Under the pieces are notes generated by a model. It made no database searches and was not told where the DNA came from. It saw nothing but the letters and a program-made list of their open reading frames with translations. A DNA stretch of 64,000 nucleotides from NCBI RefSeq assembly GCF_021018805.1, contig NC_086254.1:22805300-22869299 (forward strand), read 5' to 3'. Positions within the stretch are counted from its first letter, which is position 1. The number at the start of each line of letters is the position of its first letter. Positions 25,251-37,114 of this stretch are shown one piece after another. The position numbers were made by a program, and so were the translations under genes. The stretch comes from Prinia subflava (lineage: Eukaryota > Chordata > Aves > Passeriformes > Cisticolidae).

Positions 25251-26189
25251 TGTGCATCTCCTGAGCTGGTTCAGCGCCGAGGGAAGGAAACAAAGGCCGG
25301 GATCCCCGTGGCTAAGCGGGGAGGCAGAGGAAGGGCAGCAGCAGCCCACACACCGAGACACCCGTGGGCTGCCCCGCCGCCCGGCCTTCCCAGGCTGCTT
25401 CCAGAGGCGCGGGCAAGCGTCCCGCACTGCCTGCACCTGGCTGCTATTAAGCATTCAATCAAAAAGGGATCACAAGCCAGATATAACTAATTCGGAGGAA
25501 CTTTCTTACACAACAAGCCCCTTTCAGTTTGCTTGTTTGGTTTTATATCTGAGGCTAACTCCGGCAGGTTTGAAAATGAGCAGAGCTCTTGGCTGCGGGG
25601 GACACATCACGTTTCCAGCAGACAGAGGTGGGAGTTCTCCTTTGGTGTTTTAAAAATAGCACTACAAAGAGAGGCGGGCTGGGATCCTGGCGGTGTGCAG
25701 AGGGGGTGACATGATGGGGCTGTGTCCCAGGCCAGTCCTGGGGACAGGGCCCACAGAGCTGGGGGTGTCTGTCCCCCACAGCTGCTCCTCAGGTCCTCTG
25801 CACTCATCTTCCACCGTGGTGAGAATCTGGGGCTGCCAGGATGTGAGAGACAGGCTGGTGCACAGGGCAGTGCCCTCAACAAGATTCCCTGTGACCTCCT
25901 CTCGGACCCTTCCCAAAATTGCATCCCATAGAGCAGACCGTGAGCTGGGTCTGAACATCCACGTGGGTGCTCACGAGGAAAGCTCCGAGCTCGCTCCACG
26001 TGGGAGCAGCTGGGGTGCAGTCCTGGAGCACACGGCTGGCTTGAGCCACACGCACATCGCTGGAGCTGCCAAACTTCCCGCGCTGAGCTGGTGGAAGCAG
26101 GAGGAATCTTGGAGGACACCTGGAGATGAGTCCCCCAGCAGCCCCAGTCCCCAGCAGACACTGGGCAGGTGGCAGAACTGGCCCCAAAT

Positions 26190-27640
26190 GTCTCCTACAC
26201 AATAGCTTTGACCCTATTTCAACAAGGAGCTTACAAAGCCATTAATCACTAATGACACTTCCTTCTGCCGTGGCAAACGAGACTCATCATCTTTTTTTAA
26301 ATCAACTATGAAAAATCCACATAAAAAAGTTCCTTTTCTTCCACCTTCACAGAGCCCAGCAGCAAACACTGCCAGCTCCTCCACAGCCACCTCTAGATAC
26401 CCATCCTAAGGGCAACCACTAATCTGAAACACAGAAAATGAAAGTAAAGACAACAATAATCACACATGTCCTGCAGCTGTGTGCTGCAAAGCCTCTGGGG
26501 GTGCAAGTGCCTTACGCTCACCCAGGGAGGGCACAGAGGTCCCCACACCCACTCCCTGCTCAGTGCCAAGGACGTGTCACTGTTGGGGTGTCCTGGGAGC
26601 CCACCCCGAGAGCAGAGCGTGGTCAGGCTGCTGCAGGGCCGGTCCCTCAGTTCCACTCCGTCTCCAGTGCGTGGGTGTCCAGGGATTCACACGCCCAGTG
26701 GGCAGGAGCCGAAGGCTGCCCGTGGTCCGGAGCTTCCCGAGCCACAGGAACGGTGCCCACGGGTGCTCAGAGGGACCAGGGTGGGCAGGGTCAGCAGGCT
26801 CCCGCCTGGCCACGCTCCCGCGGCCGCTGTGACACGCTGGCTGTCAGGCAAGGGCTCCAAGGAGGTTTTAATTTAGTGCTGGTGCTTACCCTGGGAAGAA
26901 TTTCCCAAGTAGGTGGAAATTTGTGATCTCCATCAACCTGGGGAGAAAGGAGGAGCAGGGACGGCATCATCCTTACGCACTAATATTCCTCCTCGTGGGG
27001 ATGTCTATTCCCCAGACACTGATATTACTCTTTCCCAGGAGTACTCGGAGCTTTAAAACTTTACCCACTATTTGCGTGTTATTTACTCCAGCCTTTGGCT
27101 CCCCACCCGCCTGGCTCCGGTGGTGAGGGGACCCGAAGGACCGCAGGGGCTTTCCAGGCTCGGCTCAGGCTCGGGCTCAGCTCCGGCGGGAGGGAGAGGG
27201 AGGGAGCTGGCTGGCCAGATGGTTTGTTTTCACTCAGGATCAAACTCGCTGCTTGTCTCGGTGGCTCCCGACAGCTCATCCTCCCACGGCCGCCCCCGGG
27301 AGGGCACAGGCGCTGCCCGGGCTGGAGGCGTCCCCGGGAGCGCAGGGTGGCGGTGGCTGAGGGACCCCGGCCCCCGCGCAGCCCGGGGGAGCGGGGCTTG
27401 CCGGCTCCTCGGGAGGATGCCGGCAGAATCCCTCTCGCTGGCCCCAGCCCTGATGGAGGGAATTAAGGAGCGGATTTGGCTGGGAACAGCCCCCAGGTTC
27501 TCTCACAGGGAAAGGGGGAAGGCAGATGTACGGCTTTGTCCTAGGAAGGACAATGAAGACCTTGCCCTGGAGAGGCTCCGCGGTGTTGGGCTGTGGCCAA
27601 CGTGACTAAGCCTCCTCTTCCTCTCTGCTCACCCGTCTCT
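26190..27640. other. Intergenic, AT-rich island then CpG-rich patch
   Basis: AT-rich DNA at about 26190-26470 is followed by ordinary GC-rich DNA and a CpG-dense patch at 27100-27430. No gene recognised. Confidence 0.6.
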
Positions 27641-27910
27641 CTGCCATGTCAGACTTTTTAAAAAGCACCTTTAGTTTTGCAATGCTCTTGCTCAGAGCCT
27701 CATTACTCAGGCTGAGCTGGCCCTGTTTCCTGGGGAGCGAGGCATCCCTGCCCGATAAGATAAGCGCCCCAAAGAAAGGTTTTGGGACCCTGACTCACTG
27801 GAGAAACTTTCTGCAGTGCATTCATACAGCCTCTAACACACTCAACTACTTGATGGGTTTATCAGTGAAATTCAAATGCTCATCTATGGTCATCGGAGGA
27901 TAGCTCTGAT
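27640..27910. promoter_or_regulatory. Candidate enhancer with GATA pair, AP-1 and C/EBP-like motifs
   Basis: Within about 270 bases: a C/EBP-like half site (ttttgcaatg, near 27675), an overlapping GATA pair (gataagataag, 27754-27764) and a perfect AP-1/NF-E2 type site (TGACTCA, 27791-27797) about 27 bases further. GATA plus NF-E2 spacing of this kind is typical of haematopoietic enhancers. Function is inferred from motifs only. Confidence 0.4.
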
Positions 27911-30100
27911 CCAGGAGCAAGGTCACCCCAATCAGGTGCTAAGCCTGGAGAGTCATCCTATCTGCACCTCCCTACATATTCACAGCCCTTTCTCTGTGCT
28001 GTCCCCAAACCCCTCCTGCCCTGGGCTCCCACAGGGACTCAGAGACCCTCTGGTGCTGGAGCCCTGCTCAGTGGGGCCCTGGACAGAGGGTGGCATCCCT
28101 GGTGGCAGGAGCCCTGTGCCTGCTGCCGGGTCCCAGCCCTGGGCAGTGCTGGGGGTCTGTGCTCACGTCCCCCAGCTGCAGCTGGGGCAGATCCAGGCTG
28201 TGGTTCCCCATCACCAGCAAGATCTGGCTCCAGGTTATCTCTCCTGCTGCCTCTGGCAGCCCATGTCTGGTTTTACAGACGGGCAATAAATCCCCAAGGA
28301 GAAGCAGCTACAAGGTCTCCATCCATGCACCCCCAAGAGAAAGCAGGCCCAGACCCCAAAGATTTACCCCTCGTGAAGGCACCCGTGGTTTTCTTCTCTG
28401 GGTACAGTGAACTCTCAGGCTGAAGGATGCCACTTCTGATTGCAGGAGCAGGGCTGCAGATGCAGCTGGTACTGGGTGGGGGGAGAAATCCTCTTGTGGG
28501 GCAATTAACCCAGCTCAGCTTTGGGAGCAGTTGCTTGGCTCTCAGCGAGTCCCTTCCCTGCACACTGCTCAGATAGAAGAGGCTCCATGGATGCTTTCCA
28601 TCAGCATCCAAATCCAACACCCTGGGTTTCCCCTGGGCTGGCCCCAGAGCACCTCATCCCTGGGGTGGGCTGGCTTGGCACCAGCCCTGCCGGGGTGAGG
28701 AGTGTGTCAGGGCTCTGTGTGCCCAGCTGTGCCCAGCTGTGCCCCTGGCAGCAGCACCCAGCAGGTTATTGGGCAGCTCTGGAAGCCCCCAACAACTGCA
28801 AATGATCAACCCTGGGGGAATTTTTTTCCTTCCCGCGGCTCTGGAGTCAATTGTCAGCCCTGCTTTTAAAGACACCCTTGTCGGCAGCCCGGCTGTGCTT
28901 TTCTGCTTCAGAGGAATTCCTCTAAAACAATAATAGTGACATTGTTCCTCACTTTGCTGGCGGTTTTATAGGGCTCACGTTGGAGAAAGGTGACCATGGC
29001 TGCCTTTTGGCCACATGTGTTTACACAAGGAAATGCATGTGGGTTTTGGGGTGGCGCCTGGAGTCAGCAGCCGCTCTCTGTACTCCTGACCCTTACAGAG
29101 CTGCTTTCTTGCTTCTGGGTACGTTTACTGCACTCCAGATGTGAGCTGGCTCCAGCAAGGCTGCGGAGCGCCAGGGATCTGGCATCCCCAGACTCATCAG
29201 TCCGTGGGGTAGAATGCCATGGTGGTTGTTTTAAAAGCTGTAATGCGTCTTGGTAACACATCATGATTTATTCAGCCCTTGTTTGACAGGGAGCCTTTAT
29301 CAAAAGCCGATGCGAAGCCCGGGCTCTGCGGCGCTGCCGAGGGTGGCTGGGAGCTGCTCCCTCCCCAGGGATGGGCTCGTGCCTGATCCTGGACAGCCGG
29401 GTCCCCACCGTGCCATCCACCAGGGCTGTCCTGGGGACACCTGTGCTGCGGGTGCACCTCCACCCTGCTGACTGAGCCCTTGAACAGATGAGCCCTGAAG
29501 CGTTTCGAGCAGTGCAAAGTCCCTGCTGCTCCGGGAGCCCCGGGGCTGCAGGGCCATGGGGTGACCCGGGGGTGACAGTGCCACAGGCTCCCCTGGCAGA
29601 ACCCTGCCTCACTTTGGCCTCGCTCTCAGGCAAACCGGAGTTGATGGAAGGAGAGAAAAGAAGTGAAAATGGAGCTTGGGGAAAACCAGGCAAAAGCAGA
29701 GCAGAGTGTGGGAAGGCAGAGCAGCGGCAGAGCTGGGGAGTCCCTGCCCACAGCTCCCAGGGCCCCACCAAGGGCCCTTCTGCTGAGACCCCTGCTCTGT
29801 TCCACTTCTCTGCCCTCCCACCAGCTAAACCACAAAACAGTGACAGGGAAAAGGGGAGGGTCGGATGGTTCACAGCCTGAGAACAGCTTGCTGCTGGCCC
29901 AGGCTGCAGGCAGAGGAGCCTGAGGAGGGCAAGCCCTGCCCTGGGCCGGGGCTGGCGGGCACTGGGCAAGCTTTGGGGGAGCAGCCCAGCATGGGGGGCT
30001 GGCCCCAGCCCCAATCCCTGCTCCAGCCTCCTCACTGGATGCCTCTGAGGTGCCATTCCCGTGGGCACAGATGGATGCAGGACACTAGAGCCCTGGATTA
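27910..30100. other. Intergenic, no gene seen
   Basis: Moderately GC-rich DNA. A 266-codon open frame on the minus strand (29268-30068) shows no domain. Nothing else recognised. Confidence 0.6.
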
Positions 30101-30650
30101 GGAATGAGCCTCTGGTTTAGAAATATTTATTTGCTTTTTATCATAATGGGAAAAAAATGCAACAGCAGATAGAAGAGGAAGGAAAAAACCCCAATCTGGG
30201 TCAGGATCTCACACTGGCTAGTTCACTTCACAGTTTAAGTAAATAGTTCTCATCCCAAAACCCTTCAGGGTCATATAAATGTGCCTCTTCACATGGAAGA
30301 GACTATTTTGATAGTAGCTGGGTGCCTGATGAATTTGCAACTTTCCCAAACTGTCGGTGTCTAGAATGTGACTCAGTTTTTCACAGTGAGATATAAAATC
30401 CTATCAATTAATCTAACTTTTATTGCACCTCTGGGGCATGAACGTGATGTTATTTAAACAAATGGTTCCCATTACCTTCAATTATTTTATAAATGTTTTT
30501 CAGTGATTTATAGGCTTCTATTAAATGGACAATATACTTCTGTGCTCCTCGAGGGGGTAAACAGTAATCTAAAGGCTTGGGTTTGCTGATCCTTTTTTCT
30601 TTCTCTCCTTCCTTTTCCACATGCATCAGAGGCTGCTCTTTAATTACCGG
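30100..30650. promoter_or_regulatory. AT-rich island next to a CpG block, candidate regulatory element
   Basis: About 550 bases of low GC in a GC-rich region, with a perfect AP-1 site at 30369-30375. It runs directly into the CpG-dense block at 30650-30970. Such an abrupt pair suggests an enhancer beside an orphan promoter. Confidence 0.4.
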
Positions 30651-30970
30651 GGAGGTGGGGAAGAGCCCGGCCAGACGCGCCTCTGACGGCTGCCCCCGCC
30701 GCATTCCCGCACTCACAGCCCGCCCGCCCCGCACCCGAGGGTGCTGCGCCCTGTCCCCCCGCACCCGAGGGTGCTGCGCCCTGTCCCCCCGCACCCGAGG
30801 GTGCTGCGCCCTCTCTGCGGGGCCCTTCGCCCCCCGGTATCTCCTGCCGGCCCCGGGCCCGGCGCCGCCGCCCGGTGCCTCTCCGGGGCTGTCCCCGCAG
30901 TGTCCTTGTCGCCAGCCGCGCTCCCGCTGCTCTGCCGGGGCCGCGATTGTTGGGCGGGCAGGGGACACCG
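30650..30970. promoter_or_regulatory. Orphan CpG island
   Basis: About 320 bases dense in CpG, containing the 30-bp tandem repeat. No recognised exon lies on either side. Confidence 0.45.
30731..30813. repeat. 30-bp tandem repeat in a CpG-rich block
   Basis: 2.7 perfect copies of a 30-bp unit starting gcacccgagggtgctgcgcc. The copies are nearly identical, so the expansion is recent or homogenised. Confidence 0.95.
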
Positions 30971-33900
30971 CAAGGCACCAGGGTTACGGCTCTGCTCACG
31001 AGGGGACAGGAGTGAATGTCGCGCTCCTCCCATGCATGACTGAGGGAATTTCTCCTGCCTGGGATGGAGATATCCCTGCAGTGCCTCGCGCTTTGGGGAC
31101 AATGACACTGCCACCAGCAGCCAGTCCTCACAATCCCAGGACAGCAGCAGCCCTGAGCCCCAAAAAGGCTGGCACAAGGCCTGGACAACAGGTCATTTTT
31201 GCCAGCCCAGGCCCTTCTCCCAGTGTGTTTGTTCCAGGCTGGATCGGGGCAGGCCAGGAAGGGTCAGAGCAGCAGGATGCAGCGATGGGGATGGTGCAGA
31301 GTCTGCTTATCTGCGCGGGGTCACGCCGGGACGTGGTTCCTGGAGCAGTGACCCCGGCTGCCACCCGGCCAGGACCCCATCCATCTCCCTGCCAGGCCTC
31401 CCCTGCTAACCCTCAGCGCCGCACGCTGACAGACAGGACAGCAATTAAGTCCTCGCTGAACTAATTCACTTGAGCCTGTCTACATTTCAAACAGCTCTGC
31501 AGATAGGCTCTGTTTACAGAGCCTGCCGCCGTTTATTATTTTTTGGGGGGTGTTGCATGGAGTGGGGAGGGGAGATGACATTTGGGGAAGATAAATAGGG
31601 CAGAAGACCCTGCAAAGACAAAGGGCTGAGCAGGCCCGGCTCGGACAGGGCTGCAGAGGGGCAGGGAGAGAATTTCCCAGCTCCAGCTCTGGCTGAGGAC
31701 GGGCACAGCTTGGTGCACACTCCCGGGCTGCTCCTGCACAGGCAGGACCTGCTCCAGCACAGGGGTTCCTCTGCTAGTGAGGACTAGGATCCTTTATAGG
31801 CAATCCCCAGCACAGCAGGGCCTGGCTTCCATGGACACCCCTTTCCTTCCCACCCTGTGGCACAGCAGGCACACACGGAGGGAGCTGCAGATGCCCACAC
31901 TTCCCTCCCTGCTGGGACCTGGCACCTCTCTGCCAGGGAAGTGGGCAGCCCTGAGCGAGCAGGAGAGCCCTGGCTCCCCCCTGCACAGGCAGGGAAGCGC
32001 AGCATGAGGACATGGCAGAGGGGATGAGCTGCTGGGGCTGGGGGCCACAGGGGGGGCCTGTCCCAGCTCTCCAGGGCTCCTCGGGACCCTCAGACCCAGA
32101 GCCTGTGCTGCCCCTCCCAGCCCTGCCAGGGCTCCCGTCCCTGGGGGCAGCGATACCACCCTGTGCTCCCCAGAATCAAACCCTCCTTTCCCAGGAGGCT
32201 GATCCCACCTCCCAGGCTGGGCACTTTTCCAGCAGCCACCCCCTGACTGCTGCCAGGCACCAGGGCCACACTGAGCCCACTCGGCCATGGCAGACCCACC
32301 TGGGCACTTTTCTTGGCAAAAGGCAACTCCCTCAAAGTGGTTACACCACTGAAAACAGCTAACAAGGTTTTACTGAATTAATCAGCACGAGGCCTCCCAA
32401 TGCTGATGGTCCCTTTCTCCCTCTGCCTTGTGCTGCTGCCACATCCCAGGTGGGATCACCCGGCTCTGCTCCGGACGGGCCGTGTGCCAGGAGGGCTGCA
32501 GAGGCACTGATAAATAATAATAATAAAAAGATATTTATACCTACCCCCTTGTCTTGCCTTTGCTTAAATCAGGTCGTGTCTGGAAGACAAAAACACGGCC
32601 CGGGAGTCAGGGTTTGGAGGACACAAAGGGGAGTGTTGTGTGGGAGGCCTGGCCGCAGTCAGAGCGGCGCGGCCGTCGCTGTCCGCGCTGTTTGCACAGC
32701 AGCCACCCCGAAATCGGATTTCACTGCAGCAGCACAGAGTCTTCATCGGGTTTCTCCAGATCTGGGCTCGGGTCTATTTCTCGCTGCAAGGTTATTAAAA
32801 ACACTTGAACCTGAAACAGACTCATTGTGTCCACACGTTTGCTGTTTATTATTATAAACAAGGGTGTCAGGGCCATTAAAAATAAATCAAAATGAATGAA
32901 AAATGAGCAAGGAATACAAGGAAATGGAAGATTGAAAACACCCATCCCATCATCCAGGGCTGACAATTCCTGCTCACAAGAATACCTCTGTGCTACAGAG
33001 AGGGGAAAATAACTTCTCGTTTTTCTTTTCAAAAAACTGCATCCTTTCTCAGCTGTGGGTGCCAAGCTGTGGGGAATGGAGAGGAAAAGATCCAACACCC
33101 AGCCCTGGGTTTGATGGCTCCTGGACCCTGACTGGATCTGTGCTGGCACACGGGACTGGATCTGTGCTGGCACACATCTCTCCCACCAAGGGATGTGGGT
33201 TCTTGGTGGTGACTGAACTGTGGGAGCTGCAGACATGGACAGGGCCCAGCCAGGGGCTGAAGGCTTGGGAAAAGCTTTCACTTCATCACACCACTCCCTT
33301 CAGAGCGTCTCAACTACCTGACATTCTTAAAAAGCATTGAAAAGCAATCACAAAAGCTGCACCCTGCTCTTGTTCACACCAGCACTCATCAAGAACAGAG
33401 GTTATTGTACACAACACCAAAGCTGTCCTTGTGGAATTACAATTGTTCCCGAAGCCAGACCCTGGGCTGTGTCATGAGAGGACACCAGTCAGGTGCCACC
33501 CTGGGCCTTGCTGGTGGGGGGACAGCTGAGGCTCTCAGGCAAGCAATGGCACGAGCCAAGGCACATGTCAGCACGGCTGCTGGCCCCCTGATCCGATAAT
33601 CTCATTAAAAACATCACTGGGAGATTTCCCACTCAACGCCCCGGGCAGGTCCCACGCCGGGGCTGGGGGAACCAAGGCACTGAAATCTGATGAAAATGAT
33701 GGAAAGGGTTAGAAGGGTTTTGTTTCATGGCAGTGGGAGACCACAGGGGTCATTTCTTGTCACTCTTGTTTGAACACCAAAGCTCATGGGTGGCATCAGG
33801 AATATTTTAGAAGAACCACACATCAAAAACCAACTATTTTTTTAATGCACATAATAATTTAAAACATGGCTCTGCACGGTGGAGTTAATGAAATCCTCCC

Positions 33901-36203
33901 CTTCTGTAGGTCTGCACAGACCAAAACCAAGCTTAAAACGAGTGGACAGTGACCCTGCACAAGAAGAGACATTGAAAGGGGTTTTGTTGTACTTTTGGTG
34001 CGGGGGGTGGGCAAGGGACACAGGAGCCAGGACTGTTTTTTGCTGGGAAGCATGACGACATCCAAGGAAGGAAGGGAACACTCTCAGCCTTCTGGCCTAA
34101 ATTATCTGCTAACACAAATAATCAAATTCCAGGGACCACACTGCTCTGGCGCCACTAAAGCAAGGGGGAGGCCCGGCCCCAGCACTGAGTGAGCAGGTGG
34201 CAGCCCAGGCTGACCCGCCCGGGACACTCCAGTGAGAGATACAAAATTCTGATGCTCTCCAAGGAAGCAGCATCGCTCACAGGATCGTGGGAAGTTTTTA
34301 ATGGCTCACTCAAGGCAAGGCCTCTAAAATGTTTATATTAATACGTACATGTTGGATAGCCACTCATTTGGCCTCAGCTGGAAACCAGTCCAAGCAGCTG
34401 AGAAACATCTGGCCGCTAACCTTGGACAGCTTCTAATCTGGTAGCCCAGGGATTTAAGAGGTCTCTTCGGAGGGACAGAAGTTTGGCAGATCCTGCTGAG
34501 ATCTCTGTCCTGCTGTGGCTGTTCCTCACTCCCGCTCCAGGCTGACACCTACAGCCCGCACCTGCAGCATCCAGAGCGGCTGCACAGAGCTGCAGCTGGG
34601 CACTGCCACCAGGAATGCTCCTGTGGGACTGTGTCCTCCTGGGGACACACAGCAGCTCGCTGCCAGCTCACCAAACCAGGCCCTTCTCCGCCTCTCTGCC
34701 CCAGCCCATGTGCACAGGACTGGAGCAGCCCTGCAGCCTCCCCTCGGCTTCTCTTCCCCCGCCTCACTTACAGCAAATCAGTCCCAGAAAGTCTCCAGCA
34801 CCAGGCAAACAAAAATCCTCTTCCCTACAGATCTGCAGACCACAGTGAAGGCAATTGGGAACACGTGGTTTTAAAGCAGAGCAAGCAGGAGGGGAAACGG
34901 CCCCATTGTTTCTGATGAAGATGGCTCAAAATTTGCATCACTTTTCTTTTCAAAACTCCTGCTTCGTTGGTTTTTCCTCCCAAAGAATCTTCAGCTTTGA
35001 CTATCCTGAAACATCCTTTGGCAAGTGGAAAGGTAAAAAGTAAGACAATATAAAAGATGCTGAGCAATAGAGAGGGGGAAGAGACTTTCAGACCATTTGA
35101 CATTTACTCTCCCCTCCCATCACCCCTCAAGGTTCTGCAGGGCTTTCTAGACGTGTCAGGGCAAAGCCACCAGCAACCTGCTCAAGAGGCAGAAAAATAG
35201 GACAAGACCCACATTTCTGAAAACCTTTTGTAGGCTTTATTTAAAAGGAGATAAGGATGAAAAAAGGTGATTTGAAAAGATGCTTATCAGACATAAAATG
35301 ATGAACATCCAGCTTATCTCCCTATCCTCAATGTCTCCTGCTCTTTACTTTTTTGTGACAACAAATGTAAGAGACATCAGGGAAAGTGTAAAGGCACAAG
35401 CACCAGAGACTTAGCACCAAGAAGGGAGGACAAGGAAGAAGATGCTCAACAAGGGCTAAAAAAGCCTCTTTTCCTAGCAGAGGCTGAGCACGCTGGCTCT
35501 GGTCCAACAAAGCACTTAAGCATGTGCCTAAATTAAATTTGCCTTTACTGGGGCTCTTCGCAGGCTTCGGCACATTCTCCAGCAATCTGCTGCAGCAGGA
35601 CCAGGGAAAACGAGGAGCTATTAAGGGAGCTGAGTCCCAGTCAGCAGCCAGGTTAGCGAGCACTGGGAGAGCACATTAGCCAAGATTAATGCAACATGGC
35701 AATTCCACTGACAGGAAATCCCTTAGCCATCAGGAATACCTTCTTAAACATAAAAGAAGAAGTAAAAAAGTTTAGTTATTAAGATTATCAATATCAATTT
35801 CTCTTCAGCTTCTTTCAGCTCAAGGCAAGTAGAGCCTGATGCAGGCATATTTGCAGGTACCTGCAGAACTGAAACTCCCCTGTTGCAGAGCATGTCTGTG
35901 CCAGCTTGAAAAAACACATTGAACCCACTGTGCTGTGCCTTGGAGTAGCAAACACTGTCCTGTAGGCAAAGCACCAACCTCAGAGGCTGTGGCCAAATCC
36001 CACAAACACCAAGGTAACCACCGACAGCTCCCACAGCCCTGCAGTGCCCTGCAAAGCGCTGGCCAAGGAGCAGGAGCACAGCCCGGCTCATCCCCGCGGG
36101 TTTGGCTCCACAGCTCAGCACTGTGCTCTGCTCACACCCCCCTGCAGGGCCAGGGGCTCCCGGCTCCGCGATGGAGAGGGCCTGCCCAGGGCCGAGGGGC
36201 ACT
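30970..36203. other. Intergenic, no gene seen
   Basis: GC content falls from left to right. AT-rich patches lie at about 32500-33050 and 33300-34520. No coding exon, RNA gene or large repeat recognised apart from the duplication at 33130. Confidence 0.6.
33130..33175. repeat. 24-bp direct duplication
   Basis: Two adjacent copies of a unit containing actggatctgtgctggcaca, 24 bases apart. Confidence 0.88.
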
Positions 36204-36407
36204 GTGTCCTTGTCCCTCCTGTCCGTGTCCTTGTCCCTCCTGTCCGTGTCCTTGTCCCTCCTGTCTGTGTCCTTGTCCCTCCTGCTCCGTGTCCTTGTCC
36301 CTCCTGTCTGTGTCCTTGTCCCTCCTGTCCGTGTCCTTGTCCCTCCTGTCTGTGTCCTTGTCCCTCCTGTCCGTGTCCTTGTCCCTCCTGTCCGTGTCCT
36401 TGTCCCA
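36204..36407. repeat. 21-bp minisatellite (gtgtccttgtccctcctg...)n
   Basis: About nine and a half copies of a 21-bp pyrimidine-rich unit starting gtgtccttgtccctcctg. One copy has an extra base (ctgctccgtg), which shifts the frame midway. It lies about 450 bases from the 9-bp array. Open frames inside it are not genes. Confidence 0.96.
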
Positions 36408-36860
36408 CGCTGGGATGAGCCATGGATAACACTGGTGTCTCACAGAGCAGCTGATGGCATGCCCTGGCTTCAAAATTGTTACTATAACAATAGTGGGAGG
36501 AACTCAAATTTTAAATATAAAGCACTGCATGGGGTTGTAAGAGAGCAGAAAGGGCACGTTTAAGCACACACTCCCTACTTACACAGAGAGCTTAATTCCA
36601 GCACACCAAGAGGCAACCATTAGTCTTTATTAACAATTAAGGTCTCACTGCGGTGCTGGAGTTCCCCCAGCAGGTGACTGCTTGCAGTAGGACAGTCACG
36701 ATACTCAGGCCTCTCAAATGGAAACGACTCCGGACGGACACGCGAAGCGGCTCCCACACGAGGAGAGCCCGAAGCGAGGCCTTGGGAAGCCTGCGGGCTC
36801 CCCCTGCCGTCCCGCGGCCCGGCCAGCCCGGCGCTGCCCCGCCCGCGGCGCTGCTGGCAG

Positions 36861-37114
36861 CGGGGACAGCGGGGACAGCGGGGACAGCGGGGACAGCGGG
36901 GACAGCGGGCACAGCGGGGACAGCGGGCACAGCGGGGACAGCGGGGGCAGCGGGGGCAGCGGGCACAGCGGGCACAGCGGGGACAGCGGGGACAGCGGGG
37001 ACAGCGGGCACAGCGGGCACAGCGGGCACAGCGGGGACAGCGGGGACAGCGGGCACAGCGGGGACAGCGGGCACAGCGGGGGCAGCGGGGACAGCGGGGG
37101 CAGCGGGGGCAGCG
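36861..37114. repeat. 9-bp G-rich minisatellite (cggggacag)n
   Basis: About 28 copies of cggggacag, with cgggcacag and cgggggcag variants. The plus strand has runs of three to five G separated by about five bases throughout, the pattern of a G-quadruplex. All six frames are open across it, giving false proteins of repeated GDS, AGT or PRC triplets. Confidence 0.97.

Larger units (their letters stand above)
19110..26190. other. Intergenic, GC-rich
   Basis: No gene recognised. Contains GATA motifs at 19477-19482 and 19491-19496, the 11-bp array, an AP-1 site at 21873-21879, an AT-richer patch at about 21450-21690, and the hexamer and CA arrays at 24971-25250. Confidence 0.6.

Noticed and set aside
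24709..25653. Open frames with MDMDM, HVHV or PCPCP runs
   Set aside because: Product of the hexamer and CA repeats.
29268..30068. 266-codon minus-strand open frame
   Set aside because: No recognisable domain. Same composition argument as above.
30577..31464. 295-codon plus-strand open frame through a CpG island
   Set aside because: Contains the 30-bp repeat translated as a repeated peptide. No homology seen.
36115..36507. Open frames with DRRDKDT or GQEGQGH repeats
   Set aside because: Product of the 21-bp minisatellite, a multiple of three. One inserted base shifts the frame, which a real gene would not tolerate.
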